Shown piece after piece: positions 11,485 through 21,569 of a DNA stretch of 64,000 bases (position 1 is the stretch's first letter; each line of letters starts with the position of its first letter). Both the position numbers and the translations under genes were made by a program. The DNA comes from Tethya wilhelma (taxonomy: Eukaryota; Porifera; Demospongiae; Tethyida; Tethyidae). The stretch spans positions 26,750,071 to 26,814,070 of the forward strand of contig CAXIPT010000001.1 of the NCBI GenBank assembly GCA_964030475.1, in the 5' to 3' direction. Under the pieces are notes generated by a model, which ran no database searches, was not told the origin of the DNA, and saw only the letters and a program-made list of their open reading frames with translations.

Positions 11485-12364
11485 GCTACTCAATAATATT
11501 GTCAAATCAAAATTGCCGCAATTTCACTTACGCATGCGCAGGAATCAGTTAATCACGTGAGCATCAAAACAATACATCGCGATATCGCTCTTCTCGATCT
11601 CTCCTGGTCTTTTTCCCTTCAGTTCAAACTGTTAAGGTACGTTATATTTAGAGTCTAGCGACTGAATGTCAGTTTAATAAGTGTAGACTATAGCTGGTAT
11701 GGGTAATTCTATCTTTCAGAATTTCTAATTTGTATGTTCTTGCTGAATCAGCGTTCTGTACTGTAGAGTAGATAAATTCGCTTATCTCTAAATTTTGCTA
11801 GAAGTATTCCCAACTCTATTATTCTGAAGGATGTAGTATTATCAACCTAATGTCTCAGAGTTCAGCCTTCTTCTTAGAACACAGTCAGTGTAGGAGTGGG
11901 CTATTATTAAACTCACAATTACCATGTGTGCAAGTTCATGATTCTAAAGTGTATCCTGTCAAGCTAAGAATATATACAGTAAACAATGTTTTTGGTGAGA
12001 AATATTGAAAAGTGATAGAGACTATTGTATAATTTATGATAATTTATTTTTTTGCTATATAGGTCCACTGAGCATAAAATCACTCTAGCTAAGTGTAACA
12101 GTTATTACTGAATGCCAAACTAAGCTATGTATGTCTGTATGTGGAAAACATGAAAGCATCATATTTAGCAAGATACATGTACATGCCTGAGTGCTTTACT
12201 TCACATGTGTAGAATTGGGCTATAGTAGAATTTTAGCATTAATTTAGACTGTACTGTTTGTATTTCTCATAATGATACAATACTAGGTGATCCTGTTTGA
12301 GTCAAACTGTGAGTGTTCCTACTAGTTATGAACTTTGACTCTAACCATTCAATCATGAGATGAG
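11485..12364. promoter_or_regulatory. Divergent intergenic region between pseudokinase and death-domain gene
   Basis: About 880 bp separates the two divergent genes. A pyrimidine-rich patch at 11585-11625 and a GT donor-like AAGGTACG at ~11635 could mark a 5'UTR exon of the plus-strand gene. This is position-based inference; no clear TATA box or named binding site was identified. Confidence 0.3.
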
Positions 12365-14282
12365 ATGGCAGATAAGTCTGAAGACCAAGACTTAGTGATC
12401 AGAAAACGTAAGCTGATAATCAATATATGTACAGATATATCCATGTCAGCCTGGGTGGATGGGAGAGGTAGTCTCACCAGACTCTCCACAAAGAAATGAG
12501 AGAGTCTATAGTGGATTGCGTACTACTTTTTGTTCCACGTTACCAGGATCTGGTAATGTTGACCACAGTTGTAACCTCTGGTCAACCATAACAGTCATTA
12601 CCTAATTTGCCCATAGGATGTGTACAGCAATTTCCCTGCCACTTATCTAACCAATCTTACACACTGTGGGTCATTCATTACCAGATTCCTGTGAACAATA
12701 AGCATGCAATTTGCAATCCAGCAGACCTCCCACTAGTTGTTTACCTCCCCACATCTCCTACTGTATAGGCAGATGCAAAGCATCAGTGGGGGGAGCCTGA
12801 TTGAGGGAGGTTGTTTTTAGGTAATGAAATTCTTAAAGTAGAAGTTAGTAGTAATGGCAGTTTGTAATTTTGATTGACAAAATGATGTCTTTTTTCTTTG
12901 ATTGTAATGTCATTTTGCTTGCAAACACTTCTCCCTCTCGACTGACCATGTCTCGTAGGTCATCAACTGTCAAGTGGGCATCTCCAGGATACTGGCAGAT
13001 GTAGTAATAGAAATTTCTCAAATTTTGTTGAAGAGCAACCTGACCATGCATATCATTATAGGCAGAGCAAGTGTGAGAGGCTTGGCTTTGCGAGATTGGT
13101 AGAGTGTAATAGTCGCAATAATTTGCTCCTGAGGTATAGTCTCTCTAGGTCTGCTTTAAGAGTATCTCTCTTGGAAGTAGTGTTGCCATGCCTGCTCTAT
13201 CTCTTAGATCAGCAAGACGAGCATCGAGGCTCTCTCAGGAGTGGTTTGTGTCGCCTTTAATTTGAGCTCTGACGGTCTGGCTCCTTATGAGTGGTCTGAG
13301 TCTCCTTTCTCTCTCTTTAGACATTTCACTCTCTACGTACAGTTTCTGCCAGCCACGTGTACATGTATGTAGCCCAATTCCAAATTTCAATATTTTCATG
13401 TGACGTAATCTGAACTATATGTATTACTGTTTTAATAATTTGGGAAAGTGTCCACCATGGCAAGCAAGCAGAAATTTTAGGTTACGTGTATACAACAACT
13501 ACGTGGTACTCGCTCAGGCTCACCCCGTTTAGCCACTAACTAAAATTGCAAGCCATGTTGTGTGTTCACTACATGTGTATACATACCACTGCAGCCTTGA
13601 ACCTTGCCACACTGACCTATGAACTACGAACCATTGCTGATCGCTGGCATGGTCTGGGAGTGCAGCTGGGTATTGGCTCTTATGACCTCACGAAAATTGA
13701 TAAGGATTACAATGGTATTGAGCGACAGTTGTATGAAGTCATGAAGGTCTGGCTGAGCCACTGTCCAGACAAGTCCTGGAGGAAGATAGCAGATGCATTG
13801 AGGAATATTGACCAATCTCGACTAGCAACACAAGTTGCTCAGTACACCCATCATGGTGAGAGCATTGATTACCAGGTTACAATGGCTAGAACCATGTTGA
13901 TGTGTGGATATGTTTTTTCTTTATCAGGAGCAGAGGACACAACACTAAGCCATGGCTCTGAGCTCCTATCCCATTCTTACCAGCCTCCTGTTCACCAGCC
14001 TCACTACCAGATACCCCCAGCACACCATTCTCTTCCATGTCTTCCACCACCTGCTACTGGTCCACTGTTTGGACAGCCACCACCATTACAGTCTATGGTG
14101 AGTGTCCTGACATGAAGCTTAGCTTTTATTTTTGGTGATCCTTACCAGTTGATGTGAATAGTGTTTCACACAATGTGTGTGTGTCTTCTCTCTAGGATAT
14201 TCTGCCAGCCTCATTCAACCCTCAGTTTGGTGCCTCCTCCTCTCATCTCCCCCTCAGTCTACCAGTCTACTCCATGTGGTAA
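12365..14282 (+). CDS. Death-domain adaptor, 4 exons, 186 aa
   Basis: Exons 12365-12407, 13595-13855, 13928-14097 and 14196-14282 join in frame (43+261+170+87 nt, stop TAA). The start ATG in GAGATGGCAG gives M-A-D-K-S-E-D-Q. Residues ~16-100 form a death domain: L-x-x-E-L-R-T-I-A-D-R-W, L-G-V-Q-L-G-I, D-Y-N-G-I-E-R-Q-L-Y-E-V-M-K-V-W-L, S-W-R-K-I-A-D-A-L. Death domains pair with each other in apoptotic and immune signalling complexes in the cytoplasm. The tail (~102-186) is rich in Pro, His and Gln, with no recognised fold. The second exon ends in phase 1, which also fits the phase-1 acceptor at 16560. The same death-domain exons could therefore alternatively be the N-terminus of gene A, as in paralogue gene B. 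Confidence 0.75.
12887..13051 (-). pseudogene. Helitron-type protein fragment
   Basis: Inside the first intron of the death-domain gene, the minus strand encodes R-N-F-Y-Y-Y-I-C-Q-Y-P-G-D-A-H-L-T-V and D-D-L-R-D-M-V-S-R-E-G-E-V-F. This resembles the segment ahead of the Rep/helicase region in animal Helitron proteins, as I remember that family. The match ends near 12887, and upstream frames appear shifted. It is most likely a short remnant of a rolling-circle transposon. Confidence 0.45.
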
Positions 14283-15790
14283 CCTGCCCAGAAACGCTAC
14301 ACTTATTGTTTCTATTTGCTCTGACCGGCGACCTGTTTTCGGGTCTTGTAGGCAGAGTTCACACAAACACTCACACACTGTTGTTTCTATTTGCTCTGAC
14401 TGGCGACCTGTTCTATTTGCTCTGACCGGTGACCCAAGTTTCACTCACACACTGTTGTTGTTAATTGCTCTGACTGGGCCATAACCTCCATGTTTTCATA
14501 TCTTGTTTATTTCAGTGTACGTATGTATAATAATGTATTATTATGTTCATTGTTATTAGAGAAACACAGCACAAGACTCCAATGGACATGCTGCTTCAAT
14601 ATGAGCTAGTGGGACACTAGACACAAGCATGCAATCAAGTTCTCAACAACCTTCACTGTATAGATAGAATTATTTTTTGTGTTCTTGCTTGTTGTATCTG
14701 AAATGAAAATAAACATGACTGGAAAATTTTGATCTTATTACACGTGCTCGCGGTAATATCTGCAGCGCATAATAATTTGTATTCGTGCACTTTGACCCCC
14801 ACCACTTGGCCTTGCAGAAACGTATTTGCGCATGCGCAGATACTGCTTTCTTCAGTGTTTTCAGAGCCTCGAGGAAAAATATGAGGTGGAGCTGAAGGTC
14901 ATGCTGTGCTGTATTAGTGAACTTTGACCATTGGTCTCTAGAATGGTGTTTCAAGGTTTCGAATATTTACCTCAGATTTGTCAGATTCCCAAGTCAAAGT
15001 TCAAGAGTTCAGCCATTTTGTATTGGAGTCAATGGGAAAAGTAGCAGCCACAAGGGTGGGCTCAGGGAAAATTCCAGAGAAGAGCAACGGTTACTTTTTT
15101 GTGCCAAGAGACTTTCTTTACATCTCCTAAGGACAGTCCTTTTTCAAAGTAAAATGAGAAATGTCCAGCGATTTCTGGCAATGATATATTTTCCAACCTC
15201 ATTATGTCTAAGCTCTTGATAAACAAACTTCAGAACCGTTTAATTCACACTAGGTTGATCGAAAGTGCTCAGCAGCTTGCTTCCAGCAATAGTTCAAAGA
15301 TCACGATATCGATCACGTGACCCCAAAGTGGGTGTGGCACTCCAAAAATTTCCACGTGCTGCACACACACAATTTTACCACCCCCTTATTCTAAATCCTG
15401 GCTACGTCCCTGAAGGGCACCCTGTACCAATGTGTGCACAATCCTCAGCGCACTCAGCTTATATAGTGTAGTCGCCCGAGAGCCTGCATGCATGCCTCGT
15501 CATAGTGATATACCATCTGATCATGTATACTGTGAGAATAACTTGCATGTTCTATAACTCAAATTCACTTAAATGATGATTTCACATTGTTAGAAAAGAA
15601 AACTGATACAGAATTACTGTTGATAGAGAAATCCAAAACATGTCATATCGTCAGATATGTGACTGTGATCCAAGTTATAGGCCTAGCTATGATGTTTATA
15701 ACTACATGCATATAGTTTTGTTATTTAAGGTTCCGGGATATCATTAATTTTGTACTTACAAAATGAAATTTTTTCGTCAAAATCAGTATC
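14283..15790. other. Non-coding stretch with short direct repeats and a transposon end
   Basis: At 14305-14480 a ~19-bp motif, TTTGCTCTGACYGGYGACC, recurs four times with ACTGTTGTTTCTA spacers. From about 15230 to 15412 lies sequence related in inverted orientation to 47503-47720, ending in CCTGGCTACGTCCCTG, a terminus common in hAT-like elements. No exon was recognised in this stretch. Confidence 0.5.
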
Positions 15791-15793
15791 AGT

Positions 15794-16515
15794 TTATTAA
15801 GCCTCGGCACGTGCAAAGCACGTGCAGAGGATTACGGTAGTCGTTTTGTCTGTCTGTTTGTCCCATCGAAATCTCAAGAAAGAGAGCTCTACCTACAAAA
15901 CTGATGGTACTTACGTTCATAAATCTGAATGATCTTGTAGAAATATATTTTTTGCTATCCAAAATGCTGTAGTTGCTGATTTTTGACGCTTTTGTGCTTC
16001 TCTGAGCGCTTAGCTTCGAGGCCACGCCCATTGATCTGGTGTGCGTTATCTAGAATTCGTGTTGAATGGAAGCAGCTCAGGCAGGCTGCTGTTGCTGTTG
16101 CTTTTGGTCACTGGTGCTTGGTAAGACAGATAAGAGTTGGCCTGATGCATAGATTTTTCTGTGTGGCTAGCTAGTTAGCTAGTTCAGCTGCATGTTCAGG
16201 CATAGACTGGTTTAGGTCAGCCCGCCAGCTAAACTTTGTAATATGCTCAGTAGCTAGCTGACAACATGCAGCTAAGCATTCAGTCTGTTCCACGGTCTTG
16301 TGCTCACTGTATTTCATCAGAGGCAGCACTGAACAGTAACTGTCTATGTAGCTAGCTATTATGGTGCATGGCCTCAGTCATATGAGTCTGGTTCACCCAG
16401 GTCATAGATGTAAGTATGATACACAGTGTATGCATGTATGTATTAAGTGCAGTAGCTAGTTGAATGTGCCGAGGCTTGTGCACCAGCGGTGCTTTCAGTT
16501 CAAAATGGTGGAGAT
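15794..16515. mobile_element. AAGCCTCGGCAC element, copy 1 (~720 bp)
   Basis: Left end AAGCCTCGGCACGTGC and right end GTGCCGAGGCTTGTGCACC are inverted. Shared internal sequence includes TCTGTTTGTCCCATCGAAA and GTGTGCGTTATCTAGAATT. Further copies: 36905-37675 (reverse), 56163-56950, and fragments at 59068-59115 and 63390-63480. It lies just upstream of the gene A exon at 16560. No open frame for a transposase. Confidence 0.7.
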
Positions 16516-16559
16516 ATGGCCATTAAATTTTTGACGTTGACCTGATACATGTAATATAG

Positions 16560-17314
16560 GCTATGATCAAGAGAAGAAAGAATTGCTGAAGAAAAACATG
16601 GCTAGAATAAAAAAGTCATTTGGCAACTTAAAGCGACAAGTGCTTCGTATCCTTAAGGAAAAGGATATTGTCATGGAAGAGTTTATTGAGTTTGCTATGG
16701 GGCTAGTCACACCTCCTGAGTGCATACCTACAAATGCTACAGAAATTGTCAAAATTTTTATGGCCATCACTGCAAATCGCTTGTGGAGCTATGATGACTA
16801 CGAAATCCTCAAAACCATAGCTGAAGAGTTTGCAGAAGATGAAACAGAACAACTTATCCAGAATTATGAGGTGCAACTGGCACACTTCTACTCAACCACC
16901 AAGCTTGCTGAATACATTGCTCTGTGTCAGGATGAAGAAGACATGCATGCTGATCCGAACTGTGAACCGTTGGCTGCCTATCCTGCAAAGTACAACAGTC
17001 AACACTATCAAAAGCTGACCCTTAAAATCGGTAGACAAGTTACTGACGAAACACTCAAGTATGTTGCTGACCTCTGGAGAGATGTTTCCAAGTTCTTCAA
17101 CTTGCCGTCACTTATGGCTCTACTAGATCATGTTGTGGCAGGTTCAGTAGTGATTACCTGGATCATCCCCCAGTCCTCTGCAGAGAAAATCCGTGAAAGT
17201 TGTATAGAAAGCAATCCTGAAGATTATTTTCGTGCATGTCAGATTATTGAAGTCATTGTCGATGGCGACTGCTTGTACTCCTTTGAACCTGCAGTTGATG
17301 CAGATACTGATAAG
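16560..17314 (+). CDS. Exon for conserved ~250-aa death-domain-associated domain (gene A)
   Basis: A 755-nt exon enters in phase 1 and leaves in phase 0 (AAG|GTATAA). It encodes an acidic, helical-looking N-terminal half and a C-terminal half with L-P-S-L-M-A-L-L-D-H-V-V-A-G-S and I-T-W-I-I-P-Q-S-S-A-E-K-I. Compared with gene B it is one codon longer and similar throughout. The second half is reminiscent of a small domain that follows death domains in other sponge and cnidarian proteins, but I cannot name it. Confidence 0.8.
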
Positions 17315-17790
17315 GTATAATTATTCATAATAAAATTAATATTAAAGGAACTGCGTCACTATATAAGCAGTGTTCACTATAAAAGTATAGTGTTTTGTTT
17401 ACTATAAATTAACATAACCTGAAACTTTACAATTTTAAGTGTGCATTACGTATAATTTATTATACGTAAGCTACTTATAGGCTTGTAATAACAGCACTGA
17501 GTTGACCGCATAGTACTATTTAACAGGGTCCGGTAAAGATCTGGAAAAAATTTTTTCCAGATTCTGAATTTTCAAACACTTTCAAAGCTTAGATCTAAGC
17601 CTCTCTGATTAGGCCTAATCACTCGAGCTCACTATGCAAAACATTGGTGTTCCTGGAAATGGTACAACGTATAAACAAAAAACATCACATAACGGCCTCA
17701 TAAATTTTATTTTTACTAATGAAACACCACTTATATAGTGACACAGTTCCTTTAACAGTAATATTCACACATAATTTATAGCTAGAAACA

Positions 17791-18471
17791 AGAGTACATA
17801 ATCAGGGAAGTGAAGAGAGTATCGAACTTCGTATTACGCTGCACAAAATGTGTACGGAAAGTAACGTGACAATACTGTATAGCCGGAAATATTGACGGGG
17901 ATTTTAATTTGACGGTTTGACGGTCAAAGTCCAAATCGTCAAATTTAAATCCGCCAATATTTTGGGCGCCGTATATGAATGTATTATGCGCACTCGCAAA
18001 TCGGCAAATTTAAATTCGTCAATATTTCTATTTTACGTTCTGTGGAGCAAACTGTCAAATTTTTTTGATCGTCAATATTTCCGGCTATACGGTATGTAAG
18101 GCGCACGTGATGAATATTGTGGTTATTAAATGTTATTCAGTCCAGGCATTGTTCAGAATTCAATTCATACTAAATTATCGTGATCATTATGATAATTATA
18201 TCAATATAGCGCGCGCGCGCACACGTCCAGTACAGAACATGGCTGTCCACGCTTCGACTTCTTCATCGTCAGAGTCCAGTAAGTTAACTATACGTAGAAC
18301 CGTAGTTTATCATATTAGAACTGTTTTGGGTGTTTTTATTAGCCTTTAATAACCACAATATTTATCACGTGCACCTTATGTATTGTCACATTACTTTCCG
18401 CGCACATTTTGTGCAGCGTAATATGAAGTTCGATACTCTCTTCCCTTCCCTGATTATGTACTCTTAAATCT
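17791..18471. mobile_element. Long-TIR element (~680 bp) with a nested element
   Basis: The left arm (17791-17874, continuing 18095-18130) is the reverse complement of 18340-18471. It carries TACATAATCAGGGAAG, GAGAGTATCGAACTTC and GCTGCACAAAATGTG. The arm is split by the MITE at 17875-18092; removing the MITE and one TA makes the two arms collinear. No coding capacity. Confidence 0.8.
17875..18092. mobile_element. CGTATAGC-ended MITE, copy 1 (218 bp), TA target duplication
   Basis: Ends CTGTATAGCCGGAAATATTG and CAATATTTCCGGCTATACGG are inverted and flanked by TA at 17873-17874 and 18093-18094. The other arm of the host element (17791-18471) has a single TA at this position, giving a direct empty-site proof. 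TA duplication and size fit a Tc1/mariner-like mobilised element. Copies: 54544-54760 (close), 50720-50935 and 30813-31018 (diverged interiors), and a right end near 18713. Confidence 0.9.
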
Positions 18472-18794
18472 ATTATAATAATATACGAGATAAATTGGGC
18501 TGCTCGATCCTCAAAAATTAAATCACAAAAGAGTTTGGCAATAGCCTGTCTCTAGTTAAACATTTTTTGCAGTTTAGCTTTCGTGGATGAATTGTGCGAG
18601 CCCATACATTCAATACATTATGGGAAAGTTTCGCTGATAAAAACTTTTGCAGATGAATCATGATCTGCAAAAACCGCGAATGTTAAACCCCGCGAAACTT
18701 TCCCGCTATACAGTATACAGTATGTACTGTAACAGTGGGTTAAGGTTCATTATTTGCATGGTTATGATTATGTATATTATCACTTTGTTTATAG

Positions 18795-18884
18795 CTTGCC
18801 TTGTTGGAAGCTTGTAAAGATGGAAGCATAGACAAAATTTTAGAAATTTCAGACTGAAAGATGTTAGAATTTGACTTTTCACAG
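18795..18884 (+). pseudogene. Gene A exon with in-frame stop
   Basis: The exon starts like gene B exon 39206-39120 (L-A-L-L-E-A-C-K), in phase 0 after the 16560-17314 exon, and ends F-D-F-S-Q before GTAAGG. Codon 21 is TGA at 18855-18857. The gene B equivalent reads through (29 sense codons). Confidence 0.8.
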
Positions 18885-19184
18885 GTAAGGCAAGATTTGC
18901 ATGGTCATACAAATCATGCAGTATACTGCCTTAATGGAAAGAAATACAGATGTTGATTTAATCGTCAAGATTTACCAGTCTATGCATGATAGGCATGAAA
19001 TTTGATGTCAAACTTTTAGGGTTTTACCCACACCAACCCAAGCCCGAATATACTGGCTGCAAGGACTAAAGAATGGAAACATCCTTCAATTCAGAATATT
19101 TTGTTTATAGAGCAAAATTAATGTTACTATTTCCATGTATCTATCTAACACCTATACATACCTATATGATCCATTCCTCTACAG

Positions 19185-19278
19185 TATGCTAATACTCCAC
19201 TGACAGCAGCTGTGTTGAATGTTAGATGCTATTCAAGTGCTCCTTCGCTATCCAATTGATATCAATGGAACACAAATG
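19185..19278 (+). pseudogene. Gene A ankyrin-cap exon with 11-nt deletion
   Basis: Its first half (Y-A-N-T-P-L-T-A-A-V) and second half (I-Q-V-L-L-R-Y-P-I-D-I-N-G) match gene B exon 39054-38950, but in different frames. Length is 94 nt against 105 in gene B. The missing 11 nt lie around GTTAGATGC, where gene B encodes V-R-Y-G. A long (GT)n run follows within 15 bases of the donor. Confidence 0.8.
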
Positions 19279-19291
19279 GTTTGTATTGTTA

Positions 19292-19321
19292 GTGTGTGTT
19301 TGTGTGTGTGTGTGTGTGTGT

Positions 19322-19406
<85 letters not shown>

Positions 19407-19413
19407 TGCATGT
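19292..19413. repeat. (GT)n microsatellite
   Basis: About 120 bp of GT with a few GG, CG and AT interruptions, in the intron just after exon 19185-19278. The Cys-Val and His-Thr open frames here are translations of the repeat. Confidence 0.97.
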
Positions 19414-20152
19414 GTGCAACTCCTATAACTATCCAATCTATGCATGAAAAATTCATTCCATGGAAAAAATCTTGAGAGCTATTAGTAACCTGTCCAATGC
19501 ATGCATCATTAGGGGCTATAAAGTAAAATGAGTAATAATTATTACCAATTGCTCCAATTCTGGCTGGACAGTCTTACATTTTTTGATATCTGTCCCGCCT
19601 TGTCCCTGGTCTGCTCCAAAGCAATGAAGTTTCCCAGTTTTCCTGAAAAGTAGAGTTCTTTGCATTATATAAAACTTAACTTTTGTCCACCTTATTATAG
19701 CAATCTCAAGTGTGTGTAAAAGTTGAATACTATAATTATATATATAGTGGGTACATTTGGTGGGCTTAAAATTTAGCAAATCCCGTTTTATCAAGATAAA
19801 TTCCACATACTACATTGTTTATAATATGTGTGTGTATGTGTATAAAACTGTTTGGCAATTTGAAGAATACCGTAATTCAACTAATATTCTCATTGGGGAA
19901 ATTTTCATATGCGTCACCGTGTGTGAAAATTAAACACTCGAAATTTTGATGACCCATTACCAATATTAATGCGGACGCTACGCATGAGCGAAAATTAAAA
20001 ATGTGAAAATATCTCACAAAATTGATTTATATTTCATCACACATGCACAAAAAATCTGTAGCTATAGCATAGATAGATCAGTCTGATGTAATATTAGCTA
20101 TGATATGATATGGGTTGAGTAATACAATCATGCATTATACTGATTCTTTCAG

Positions 20153-21431
20153 GATGGTAGGACGGCACTGTACGTGGCCAGTCTTGAGGGAAGAACTGAT
20201 GTCATGGAACTACTTCTAAAGCACAATGCTAATGTGAATATAAGCAAGAAGGTAAATAATAGCGTAACAGTATAATTTTTGGTATTCATTTCCAAGCACC
20301 ATGGCTGTCTTAGTACGAACCACTAAATCGCCATGTGCACAAATTGTGTCGCTTTAGGAATGCAAGTTCATTATAATTATGTCACATCATTTTGGAATGT
20401 ATAATTTTATCTAGTAAAGATCACTCCTTATGATCTCCACATTATAGTTATAGTAACTTACCTCAGACATTTAATTTCTTTTCATCACATGCATTCAACA
20501 GTTACTGCATGTTAAGCTCCTGCAAGCTTTATAATTAATTATACGTAGTGCCAAGTGTTCAGTTTTTGCATGCAGAATTATGTGAGACTATACAGCATGG
20601 ACATTTTTTAAATTATGCATGATTATAGGCCAAAATGTGTTACCAGTAATAAAAGCAATACAGGTTGACAAAATGTATGCATAGGTTGATTACTGGCATT
20701 ATTACTATAATAGTGTATGATAATAATTATTCTCAAATCACAGTATATTATATACTGTATATTCAGGGTGGTGTGACAGCACTGATGGTGGCCAGTCTGG
20801 AAGGGAAAACTGATGTTGTAGAACTACTGCTAAAACATATTGCTGATCTGAATGCAAAGAAAGAGGTACAGGATTATACACTGCATGTCCTCATTCTTAA
20901 ATTTGCCTTTAACTACGGACTAACCCAGCTAATAGTGACTGTAGCTTTAACCATTGTAACCGTATAAACTCGTGTTGTGAGCCTGGTCGATCACATAATA
21001 AAATTATTATAATACTAGTGATGTCAGGATTCACTATTCAGGAATCTTTATAACATAGTTAAACCAGCTGCCAGTGATCATTTAAATTCTTGTAGCAACA
21101 TCAAAATTATGTTCACAAAATTCAGGATGGGTGGACAGCACTGATGATGGCCAGTGATGAGGGAAGGACTGATATTGTGCAACTACTGTTAAAATACAAT
21201 GCTGATGTCAATGCAAGGGGGAAAGTGAGGTTATAGTTATACATGATAAGATTACTCAATTTATAATTTTTGAGTAGGCATTCACATAATACTTATTATG
21301 ACATTGTTATGTCAATCTTAATTCAGAATGGTATCACAGCACTGATGCTGGCTAGCTTCGAGGGACAAACTGAGATTGCAGAACTACTGCTTAAATTCAA
21401 TGCCATGGTGAATGCAAGGAAAAAAGTAAGG

Positions 21432-21506
<75 letters not shown>

Positions 21507-21519
21507 TGTGTGTGTGTGT

Positions 21520-21569
<50 letters not shown>

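Noticed and set aside
14161..14484. 107-aa frame after the death-domain gene
   Set aside because: Overlaps the real last exon in another frame and then runs through short direct repeats.
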